From assembly GCA_003562535.1 (NCBI GenBank), contig PWUP01000037.1, forward strand, positions 1 through 13,289: a DNA stretch of 13,289 bases. Direction: 5' to 3'. The translations under genes were made by a program, and so were the position numbers. Below the pieces are notes generated by a model. That model saw only the letters and a list, made by a program, of their open reading frames with translations, ran no database searches and had not been told where the DNA came from. Shown in pieces: positions 1 to 6,556 of the stretch (the first letter of the stretch is position 1; the number at the start of each line of letters is the position of its first letter). This DNA is from Gammaproteobacteria bacterium (GTDB lineage Bacteria; Pseudomonadota; Gammaproteobacteria; Competibacterales; Competibacteraceae).

Positions 1-616
1 CAATGAGATAGCATTCTGGATGGTTGGTTGCAATCGACTGAGCGATGTTTTGCAACATTAAGGTTTTACCCGCCTTGGGGGGCGATACGATCAACCCCCT
101 TTGGCCTTTACCGATGGGGGCGATCAAGTCAATCACCCGAGCAGTAATGTCTTCAGTAGAGCCGTTACCACGTTCTAAGGTGGTTCGTTCAGCCGCATGC
201 AGTGGCGTTAAATTCTCAAACAGCACTTTGTTTTTGGCGTTTTCCGGCGCTTCATAGTTAATTTCATTAACTTTTAGCAAAGCAAAATACCGTTCACCTT
301 CTTTAGGCGGACGGATTTTGCCGGCGACGGTATCACCGGTGCGTAAATTGAAACGCCGGATTTGACTGGGTGAGACGTAGATATCATCCGGTCCAGCCAG
401 ATACGAGCTATCCGCCGAGCGCAGAAAGCCGAAGCCATCTTGGAGAATTTCTAACACCCCGTCGCCGAAAATGTCCTCTCCACTTCTAGCGCGAGCTTTA
501 AGAATGGCAAAGATCAGGTCTTGCTTGCGCGATCTTGCCATGTTGTCCAGTCTGAGTTCTTGGGCAATATCGACCAGTTCGGTCGCAGATTTTTTCTTGA
601 GTTCGGTCAGATTCAT
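1..616 (-). CDS. rho: Transcription termination factor Rho, N-terminal part (3' end beyond window)
   Basis: Rho is the hexameric RNA-dependent ATPase that loads on nascent RNA and ends transcription. Only residues 1-205 are visible, about half of the usual ~420. The protein begins MNLTELKKKSATELVDIAQE, the typical N-terminal helical domain. The cold-shock-like RNA-binding fold follows, with the RNP1-like stretch GFGFLR at residues 61-66. Next comes the start of the ATPase domain, with the P-loop PPKAGKT at 179-185, the same numbering as in E. coli Rho. The ATG at 616-614 is fixed by this alignment. No good Shine-Dalgarno lies directly before it, but a nine-codon mini-ORF ends on it (ATGA). 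It lies downstream of trxA on the same strand with a 173-nt gap, as in E. coli, where a leader peptide rhoL occupies this gap. The identity is certain. The gene runs off the left edge, so intactness of the C-terminal half cannot be judged. Confidence 0.97.
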   Translation of the reverse strand, partial: MNLTELKKKSATELVDIAQELRLDNMARSRKQDLIFAILKARARSGEDIFGDGVLEILQDGFGFLRSADSSYLAGPDDIYVSPSQIRRFNLRTGDTVAGKIRPPKEGERYFALLKVNEINYEAPENAKNKVLFENLTPLHAAERTTLERGNGSTEDITARVIDLIAPIGKGQRGLIVSPPKAGKTLMLQNIAQSIATNHPECYLI

Positions 617-639
617 TCGGGTTGACTTAGTAGGATCAT
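613..639 (-). CDS. Putative leader mini-ORF overlapping the rho start
   Basis: On the minus strand, ATG at 639-637 opens eight sense codons (MILLSQPE). They end in TGA at 615-613, overlapping the rho ATG as ATGA. A purine-rich GAGGGGG, 11 nt upstream of the mini-ORF ATG, could serve as its ribosome site, although the spacing is a little long. That same run is the 3' arm of a possible hairpin at 651-678. The geometry would suit translational coupling to rho, whose own ATG lacks a clear Shine-Dalgarno. It is unlike E. coli rhoL in length, and such a short frame can arise by chance, so this is inference only. Confidence 0.3.
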   Translation of the reverse strand: MILLSQPE

Positions 640-650
640 ACAGAATAAAG

Positions 651-678
651 CCCCCTCAGAAAGGAGCCGGTAAGGGGG
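651..678 (-). promoter_or_regulatory. Possible leader hairpin upstream of rho
   Basis: CCCCCT and AGGGGG form a perfect 6-bp inverted repeat with a 16-nt loop in the trxA-rho gap. On the minus strand it is followed by CTTTATT, too poor in T to be a convincing intrinsic terminator. Its 3' arm contains the only purine-rich ribosome-site candidate before the mini-ORF at 639. It could therefore hide that site, or act as an attenuator in rho autoregulation. The stem is visible in the sequence; the function is inferred. Confidence 0.35.
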
Positions 679-700
679 TAGGATGCGATTACGGTGCGGT

Positions 701-729
701 ATTGTTATGAGATTGACAATCATTGACAA
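701..729 (-). promoter_or_regulatory. Candidate sigma-70 promoter for rho
   Basis: On the minus strand TTGTCA (729-724, five of six matches to the -35 consensus) is followed after 17 nt by AACAAT (706-701, four of six matches to the -10). The predicted transcript would start near 694 and carry the hairpin and mini-ORF in a leader of about 78 nt. The -35 hexamer lies within a tandem repeat (ATTGACAA at 712-719 and 722-729 on the plus strand). It is a weak match, and rho may also be read from the trxA promoter. Confidence 0.3.
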
Positions 730-789
730 AGATACAGGCTTTGACCGCTGGTGTCTAGTGCCTGGTGCCGTACACCACAATGGCGTGTG

Positions 790-1116
790 TTACAGATGCT
801 GATCGAGAAATGCCGATAACTGAGACTGGGCTAAACTGCCCACCGTCGTTGCTTCGACTTGACCGTTTTTAAACAGCATCAGGGTTGGAATGCTACGAAT
901 GCCGTATTGAGCGGGCACCTGTGGGTTATCATCAATATTGACTTTAACCACTTTGACCTGCCCAGCGTATTGGGTGGCGATGGCATCCAACATGGGTGCA
1001 ATCGCTTTACAGGGGCCACACCACTCGGCCCAGTAATCAACCAGCACCGGCTGGGAGGATTGTAGAACTTCGGTTTTAAATGTTTCATCCGTTACATAAG
1101 CGATAGAGCTGCTCAC
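790..1116 (-). CDS. trxA: Thioredoxin 1
   Basis: This is a small cytoplasmic dithiol-disulfide oxidoreductase that reduces ribonucleotide reductase, methionine sulfoxide reductases and other partners, and is itself reduced by thioredoxin reductase. The 108 residues match the classic single-domain length. The active site WCGPCK is at 32-37 with catalytic Cys33 and Cys36. A buried Asp27 precedes it, and the cis-proline loop SIPT is at 75-78. The start codon is GTG (1116-1114). It is supported by a strong TAGGAGG eight nucleotides upstream (1131-1125) and by the usual N-terminal length. rho lies 173 nt downstream on the same strand and rhlB is divergent, which is the E. coli arrangement. No key residue is missing. 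Confidence 0.97.
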   Translation of the reverse strand: MSSSIAYVTDETFKTEVLQSSQPVLVDYWAEWCGPCKAIAPMLDAIATQYAGQVKVVKVNIDDNPQVPAQYGIRSIPTLMLFKNGQVEATTVGSLAQSQLSAFLDQHL

Positions 1117-1482
1117 AGTACTGGCCTCCTATGTTGTATTTGAGCGACAATTATGAGAGTGGAAACGTTATGGATAGGGTTTCCCCTAGGGATACTTTAC
1201 CCGTATAAGAGTCGTTGCCGAGGGGGCAATGGTTTACAATTAGGGTCGCCCGCCCTGATTACCAGACTCCTGTTGCCACTGTGCAGGTTGGGTTGACACC
1301 TGCTGAACTAAAATTAAAATAGCGCGGTCAATGGGTTGGTGTTGGGTTGCTAAAAAAACGGCAATCCAAGCTACGCGGCTATTAGATCCGACAATCAGTT
1401 GGCATGGCTATAGGTGTCTATTTGAGACCAACTTGTGATAAATATCAAGTCTTATCGTCTAGAGGATGCGCGTTCAACCATT
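1117..1482. promoter_or_regulatory. Divergent trxA-rhlB intergenic region
   Basis: This 366-bp stretch separates trxA (leftward) from rhlB (rightward). It contains the trxA ribosome site (1125-1131) and the rhlB promoter described separately. Small inverted repeats also occur: TAGGG/CCCTA around a TTTC loop (1175-1188), which overlaps the palindrome CCCTAGGG (1184-1191), and TTGCC/GGCAA with a five-base loop near 1215-1230. For trxA only a weak -10-like CATAAT on the minus strand (about 1156-1151) was seen, without a matching -35. An in-frame GTG at 1435 would extend RhlB by 16 residues with no homology support. No other gene is visible here. Confidence 0.6.
1293..1320 (+). promoter_or_regulatory. 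Likely sigma-70 promoter of rhlB
   Basis: A perfect -35 hexamer TTGACA (1293-1298) is followed after 16 nt by TAAAAT (1315-1320), which matches the -10 consensus at five of six positions. The start of transcription would be near 1327, giving an unusually long leader of about 155 nt before the rhlB ATG. This is the best promoter-like sequence I found in the window. Confidence 0.6.
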
Positions 1483-2742
1483 ATGGAAACTAATCATCTT
1501 ACTTCAGTACCCTTCGTGCGCTTCGCACTGACCCCATCCTTGCTGGAAAGCTTGGAAGATCACGGTTTAGAGTATTGTACCCCGATTCAAGCCCAAACTT
1601 TACCCTTAGCATTAACCGGCAAAGACATCGCCGGTCAGGCGCAGACCGGAACGGGCAAGACGGCGGCTTTTTTACTCGCCACACTGCATTATCTGATGGA
1701 AACGCCTGTCGAGGAGGATAAGATCGGTCCTTGGGCGATTATCTTAGCACCCACTCGGGAGCTGGCGATGCAGATCCATCGTGATGCTGAATTATTAGGC
1801 TGCTACACCGGATTAAAATGTGCCGCCGTTTACGGTGGCACGGGCTATGAAAGCCAACGTCGCCAATTAGAACAGGGCGTCGATGTGGTTATTGGTACAC
1901 CGGGACGCATCATCGACTACTACAAGCAACGGGTGTTGAACCTCAAAAATATTGAAGTGGTGGTGCTCGACGAGGCCGACCGGATGTTTGATCTGGGTTT
2001 TGTATCCGATATCCGTTTTATGTTGCGCCGGATGCCGCCTCCTGGTCAGCGGATCAATATGTTGTTTTCGGCTACATTATCCGCCAAGGTCATGGAACTG
2101 GCCTACGAGCACATGAATGATCCGCAGGTGGTCAAAATTGAATCCGAGCAAGTCACCGCCGATAAAGTGCGCCAACGGCTTTATCATGTGGCCTCACAAG
2201 ATAAAATGGCGCTGTTACTGGGGTTATTGCATCAGGAAAAACCCAAGCGCAGTATGATTTTTGTCAATACCAAGCGAGCGGCAGAACAGGTTAGCGACTA
2301 CCTCAATAGCAATGACTACAGCGCCGATGTGCTGTCGGGTGATATCCCACAAACCAAGCGGCAACGGCTTCTGGAAAAGTTCCAACGCGGTGATCTGCCG
2401 TTTTTAGTCGCCACCGATGTAGCCGCCCGCGGACTGCATATTGATGCCGTCAGTCATGTGATCAATTACGATTTACCACAAGATCCGGAAGATTACGTCC
2501 ATCGTATTGGTCGCACGGCACGGATTGGCGCTGCAGGTGATGCGATTAGCTTGGCCTGCGAAGAATATGTGTATTCTTTGCCAGATATTGAGCAATTCAT
2601 CGAGCAAAAAATTGCGGTAGAAGCGGTAACTGAAGCGCTGTTAGTCGATGTCAAACCACGGCAGCGCCCACCGCGTAAACGCGGGGTTCGCAGCGGCCGT
2701 ACTGGTGTACGGCGGCGGCGTTCAACGGCTCAAACACGTTGA
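1483..2742 (+). CDS. rhlB: DEAD-box ATP-dependent RNA helicase RhlB
   Basis: RhlB unwinds structured RNA and, in E. coli, is the helicase of the RNase E degradosome. The 419 residues compare with 421 in E. coli. The motifs run in order: Q motif CTPIQ (32-36), motif I AQTGTGKT (53-60), Ia PTREL (90-94), TPGR (139-142), DEAD (163-166), SAT (196-198), then FVNT, ATDVAARGL and HRIGRTAR in the second RecA lobe. The C-terminal tail is strongly basic (KPRQRPPRKRG onward), as expected for RNA contact. I chose the ATG at 1483 because METNHLT...FVRFALTP aligns with the E. coli N-terminus. A GTG at 1435 would add 16 unmatched residues. It is divergent from trxA-rho, which supports RhlB over other DEAD-box paralogues. 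Its stop codon abuts the stop of the convergent regulator with no gap. Confidence 0.95.
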   Translation: METNHLTSVPFVRFALTPSLLESLEDHGLEYCTPIQAQTLPLALTGKDIAGQAQTGTGKTAAFLLATLHYLMETPVEEDKIGPWAIILAPTRELAMQIHRDAELLGCYTGLKCAAVYGGTGYESQRRQLEQGVDVVIGTPGRIIDYYKQRVLNLKNIEVVVLDEADRMFDLGFVSDIRFMLRRMPPPGQRINMLFSATLSAKVMELAYEHMNDPQVVKIESEQVTADKVRQRLYHVASQDKMALLLGLLHQEKPKRSMIFVNTKRAAEQVSDYLNSNDYSADVLSGDIPQTKRQRLLEKFQRGDLPFLVATDVAARGLHIDAVSHVINYDLPQDPEDYVHRIGRTARIGAAGDAISLACEEYVYSLPDIEQFIEQKIAVEAVTEALLVDVKPRQRPPRKRGVRSGRTGVRRRRSTAQTR

Positions 2743-4092
2743 TCAGTCGTGCAAGTATTCCTTGATCCGCCGTTTTAACGTCGATAATGGTATCCCTAGC
2801 TCCCGAGCCGCTGCCGTCTTATTGTCGCCATTGCGGGCTAAGGTGTCGATAATCATCTGCCGTTCCAGTTCACGCAGTTTGGTACGTGCTGGGGCACCCT
2901 CGACCTCAGTGGAGGACTCTGGACTGACCGAGGGGGCATGAAATTCTGATCCAGCCTGAGGCGGTGAACTGGCCTGGGGTAAGTGCAAATCCTGCACGGT
3001 AATGCACCCCTCTTGGCATAGAATCGCGGCTCGTTCGATGACATTACGCAGTTCACGGACATTACCGGGCCATTCATACTGCTGCAGCGCGTGCACCGCA
3101 TCAGGTGTGAGCTGGCATGAGTCGTCTAAGCGTTTGAGAAAAGCGTTCACCAATAGCGGGATATCTTCAGGGATTTCCCGCAGTGCCGGTACGCGCAACG
3201 GCACCACCGATAAGCGATAAAATAAATCGGCACGAAACTGTCCGGCACGCACCATAGCCTGAAGGTCACGGTGAGTCGCCGCCACCACTCGCACATTCAC
3301 CGCTACCGGCTTGTCCGCACCAATCGGTGTGACCTCACGGCTTTCCAAAGCACGCAGCAACCGTGGCTGTAGATCCAAGGGTAACTCACCTATTTCGTCG
3401 ATGAATAATGTTCCCCCATCGGCACGGCGAAAAGCCCCCTCGCGGCTTGCGGCGGCTCCCGTAAACGCCCCTTTCACATGACCAAATAAATCATTGCGGA
3501 CCATCTCCGCATCGGTGACCGAGGCATCAAACACCACCAGCGGCCCTGTGCGTTTGGATAAATCATGTAAGGTACGCGCCACTAATTCCTTACCACAGCC
3601 TGATTCACCTTGAATCAGTATGGTGGCGGTTGTCGGAGCCAACATATTAATATAATTGTAGAGTTCAAGCATACGCGGACTGCTGCCGATCAGATCCCCT
3701 AAACGAGTAGCCGTCGGCGCTGCCGATGACGACAGTTGGTCACTGCGCCGCAACAATAAGCGGGTATAACCCATAGAACAGGGCATATCACCCAGCAAAT
3801 AACATTCGCTGATCCGTAATTGGCCGACAAAAGTACCGTTAGTGGAGTCCAAATCGCGCAGCAACAAACCCTCTGGCGTGAACTCCACCTGGGCATGGTG
3901 GCGCGATACGGCTTTATCAGACAAAACAATATCATTGTCTGAGGCGGTACCGATACGTACCGTCGATTGCATCAGTCGTCCAGAGCGACCGGCATCAGGG
4001 CCGGTAACCACAAAAAAATTCAGTACATCTACAGCTTGAGCAGATGCAATGGTGCGAATAGCTTCAGTACGCGAATCGTCATTAGAGGTCAT
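2743..4092 (-). CDS. Sigma-54-dependent activator with N-terminal FHA domain
   Basis: This is a predicted bacterial enhancer-binding protein of 449 residues. The N-terminal FHA fold, which recognises phosphothreonine, has its typical residues: RIGTASDND (46-54), SRHH (63-66) and STNGTFV (83-89). A short linker leads to a complete AAA+ domain. Walker A GESGCGKE is at 162-169, the sigma-54 contact loop GAFTGA at 208-213, Walker B LFIDE at 229-233, arginine-finger region FRADLFYRL near 286-294, and WPGNVRELRN at 341-350. A Fis-type helix-turn-helix ends the protein (NKTAAARELG...TLKRRIKEY, 424-446), after a low-complexity Pro/Ser linker at 372-400. It should activate RpoN promoters, with an FHA signal input in place of a response-regulator receiver. 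No Ser/Thr kinase or secretion cluster is next to it, so its targets are unknown. It begins 92 nt after the GGT-like gene on the same strand. No Shine-Dalgarno or strong promoter was recognised. Confidence 0.9.
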   Translation of the reverse strand: MTSNDDSRTEAIRTIASAQAVDVLNFFVVTGPDAGRSGRLMQSTVRIGTASDNDIVLSDKAVSRHHAQVEFTPEGLLLRDLDSTNGTFVGQLRISECYLLGDMPCSMGYTRLLLRRSDQLSSSAAPTATRLGDLIGSSPRMLELYNYINMLAPTTATILIQGESGCGKELVARTLHDLSKRTGPLVVFDASVTDAEMVRNDLFGHVKGAFTGAAASREGAFRRADGGTLFIDEIGELPLDLQPRLLRALESREVTPIGADKPVAVNVRVVAATHRDLQAMVRAGQFRADLFYRLSVVPLRVPALREIPEDIPLLVNAFLKRLDDSCQLTPDAVHALQQYEWPGNVRELRNVIERAAILCQEGCITVQDLHLPQASSPPQAGSEFHAPSVSPESSTEVEGAPARTKLRELERQMIIDTLARNGDNKTAAARELGIPLSTLKRRIKEYLHD

Positions 4093-4184
4093 AGGTTTGG
4101 CAGTACCGCTCGCATAGATCGACAGATACTATGATATAGACCGGTTAGGGTAGCAAGTCATCACACAATGCCGACCCATCAGAA

Positions 4185-5819
4185 TTACAAAACCGCAATA
4201 CTGGCATCCGCTCGCGGTTCAGTCCCTCCACAATACACGCCACTGTCTGGATCGCGCAGAATAATCTGCCCACGACCATAGCTCAGACTGTCGCAGGCAA
4301 TGCCCACCTGATGGCCACGTTCTGCCATAGCCTGGGCTAAATAAATTGGATAGGCATGTTCCAAGCCGATACGCCGCCCACCCACCCATTGCCAGCGGGG
4401 GGCGTCCAAAGCCGCTTGGGGGTTCAGACCAAAATCGATCAGATTCATCATCACTTGCAAATGGCCTTGAGGCTGCATAAAACCGCCCATAACCCCAAAC
4501 GGCCCCAAAGGAGTGTCGCCGACACTGAGAAAACCGGGAATGATGGTGTGCATTGGCTGTTTGCCGGGGGCTAACGCATTGGCGTGGTGCGGATCAAGAC
4601 TAAAACTATGGCCACGATTATGCAGAGCAATGCCAGTACCCGGCACCACCACCCCCGAGCCAAACCCATGATAATTACTTTGGATAAAGGACACGCTGTT
4701 GCCCTCACAATCTGCCGTCGCCAGATACACCGTCCCTCCAGCCTGGGGCTGGCCGGGCTGCGGGTCTAAGGCCGTCACACTGATCAACGCCCGACGCTGG
4801 CGGATATAGTCGTCATCGAGCAAAGCGGCCACGCTGGTGCGCATAAAGCGCGGGTCAGTAATATGAGCAAAACCATCGCTGTAAGCCAGCTTCAAGGCTT
4901 CTAACTGGCGATGCAGGACATCAGGATGGTCGCGATGCTCCGGAACGCCAAAACCTTCCATTATTTTCAAGGCTTGCAAGGCCACTAAGCCCTGACCATT
5001 GGGCGGAATTTCCCAGACTCGATAACCGCGATAATCGACGCTAATCGGCTGCACCCACTGCACGCTGTAGTCGGCTAAATCATCACCCCGCAACATTCCG
5101 CCCGTCTGTTGGGAAAACGCATCAATCTGTTCAGCCAAAGCCCCTTGGTAAAAACTCTCCGCTTGGCTGGCTGCCAAGGCTTCAAGGGTCGCCGCCTGCT
5201 CAGGATTGCGGTACAACTCACCTGCGCGTGGTGCGCGCCCTTGCAGCGTAAAACCGTCAAACCACGGGCGGGTACTCGGCTCATTCAGCACGGTGGTAAA
5301 GTGCGCAGCAGCGCGCTGCCAGAGCGTAGCCACTACAGGCGATACTGGAAAACCATGGCGAGCGATATCAATGGCGGGTGCCAATAAACGCGCAAAATCA
5401 AGCCGACCATAGCGTTGCGCCAGCGCACTCCAAGCGGCGGGCGTACCGGGCACGGTCACCGGCAACCAGCCGTGCTCGGGCATCGTGCGATGTCCTGCCG
5501 CCGTAACGGCATCCAGCGTCAGCCGCCGAGGCGCTCCCCCACTGGCATTCAAGCCCAGCAGCTCACCACGCCCCTGATTCACCGCCTGCAACCACACCAA
5601 GGCAAAGGCATCACCACCGATACCACAACTGGTTGGCTCTACCACGGTCAGTACTGCTGCCGCCGCAATGGCGGCATCGACAGCGTTACCCCCTTGGGCT
5701 AACACATCACGCCCGGCCTGACTGGCCAGTGGCTGAGACGTGGCGACCATGCCATTGCGGGCATAGGTCATACTGCGCCGCGAGGGATAAGGCTGTTGGG
5801 TTGTGAACAGGTTGAGCAT
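4185..5819 (-). CDS. Gamma-glutamyltransferase family protein, cytoplasmic (YwrD-like)
   Basis: This N-terminal nucleophile hydrolase of 544 residues belongs to the gamma-glutamyltranspeptidase/acylase family, which cleaves or transfers gamma-glutamyl groups or related amides. The precursor normally cuts itself before a threonine. Here GGTVYLATAD (361-370) aligns with the E. coli TTHYSVVD segment and makes Thr363 the likely nucleophile and new N-terminus of the small subunit. The N-terminal NGMVATSQPLASQAGRDVL and GGNAVDAAIAAAAVLTVVEP (43-62) are family hallmarks. No signal peptide is present, unlike the periplasmic E. coli Ggt; this and the YPSRR...NGMVATSQPL start resemble the YwrD subfamily. 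The ATG at 5819 has AGGA six nucleotides upstream. It follows comF by 29 nt and probably shares its transcript. The substrate is not certain: glutathione, gamma-glutamyl peptides or an acyl amide are all possible. Confidence 0.88.
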   Translation of the reverse strand: MLNLFTTQQPYPSRRSMTYARNGMVATSQPLASQAGRDVLAQGGNAVDAAIAAAAVLTVVEPTSCGIGGDAFALVWLQAVNQGRGELLGLNASGGAPRRLTLDAVTAAGHRTMPEHGWLPVTVPGTPAAWSALAQRYGRLDFARLLAPAIDIARHGFPVSPVVATLWQRAAAHFTTVLNEPSTRPWFDGFTLQGRAPRAGELYRNPEQAATLEALAASQAESFYQGALAEQIDAFSQQTGGMLRGDDLADYSVQWVQPISVDYRGYRVWEIPPNGQGLVALQALKIMEGFGVPEHRDHPDVLHRQLEALKLAYSDGFAHITDPRFMRTSVAALLDDDYIRQRRALISVTALDPQPGQPQAGGTVYLATADCEGNSVSFIQSNYHGFGSGVVVPGTGIALHNRGHSFSLDPHHANALAPGKQPMHTIIPGFLSVGDTPLGPFGVMGGFMQPQGHLQVMMNLIDFGLNPQAALDAPRWQWVGGRRIGLEHAYPIYLAQAMAERGHQVGIACDSLSYGRGQIILRDPDSGVYCGGTEPRADASIAVL

Positions 5820-5848
5820 GAGTGTTCCTAAAATGCTAGATCATATCG

Positions 5849-6556
5849 TTATCCTGCACGAGCGACAACGGCAACATCGACCGTATGCGCACCACCGGCT
5901 TTAAGCACCTGCGCCAATTCGCGCAGGGTACTGCCGGTGGTCATCACATCATCAATTAACAGCACATGACGATAGGCCAGTGGGCGCTGTAAGGCAAAAG
6001 CCGCTCGCACATTACGCGCTTTGAGTGGGCGGCTGAGTTGGCTTTGTGGTTGAGTATAGCGCACGCGCACAGCGACATCGGTCAATAGCGGGACTTTCCA
6101 ATGCCGCGCCAAAGGCCGCGCTAACTCTACGGACTGGTTAAATCCCCGCTGGCGCAAACGCGCTGGGTGCAAGGGAACCGGCAACACCGCCTCAGCGTCG
6201 GCCAGCGCAGTAGGGTGCAGCGCATCGCGCAATAATTCACTCAGTAACCGCCCGGCGACTAAGCGACCGTGAAACTTAAACGCTTGGATCAATTGATCCA
6301 CCGGTGGCTGATAGCGCAAAGCGGCCCAAGCACGCTCGAAAGCCGGCGGGTGTTGCTGGCAATGCCCACACAGCGCCACTGTAGCCAGCGGTTCTGCACA
6401 GCATGGACAGGCGGTCAACAGGCGTGGCAGCGTCTGTAAACACCCCGCGCACAAATCCCAGCCTGGCATCCCCGGCGCTCGGCAGACCAAGCAGTGCGCG
6501 GGGAATAAACGCGCTTCAACCTGAGTTAACCACCGCGACCAATCCGCAAGTTGCAT
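5849..6556 (-). CDS. ComF family protein (phosphoribosyltransferase-like)
   Basis: This 235-residue protein has the two-part ComF/GntX design. The N-terminal part is Cys-rich, with pairs at Cys22/25, 36/39, 50/53 and 63/66, and looks like a zinc-ribbon pair. The C-terminal type I phosphoribosyltransferase fold has the PRPP-loop VLLIDDVMTTGSTL (198-211) and the family signature RGFNQS (137-142). ComF proteins are needed for DNA uptake in naturally competent bacteria; the biochemical role of most proteobacterial members is not settled. The ATG at 6556-6554 overlaps the TAA of the upstream oxidoreductase gene as TAATG, so translation is probably coupled. The length is normal. No other competence gene is visible in the window, so a role in DNA uptake here is only a family-level inference. 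Confidence 0.9.
   Translation of the reverse strand: MQLADWSRWLTQVEARLFPAHCLVCRAPGMPGWDLCAGCLQTLPRLLTACPCCAEPLATVALCGHCQQHPPAFERAWAALRYQPPVDQLIQAFKFHGRLVAGRLLSELLRDALHPTALADAEAVLPVPLHPARLRQRGFNQSVELARPLARHWKVPLLTDVAVRVRYTQPQSQLSRPLKARNVRAAFALQRPLAYRHVLLIDDVMTTGSTLRELAQVLKAGGAHTVDVAVVARAG

Noticed and set aside
651..678. Intrinsic terminator after trxA
   Set aside because: The stem is only 6 bp with a 16-nt loop and the following CTTTATT is not a proper U-tract. It is kept only as a possible leader hairpin.
1435..1482. GTG start extending RhlB by 16 residues
   Set aside because: The ATG at 1483 aligns with the E. coli RhlB start and gives the normal length. The extension has no family similarity.
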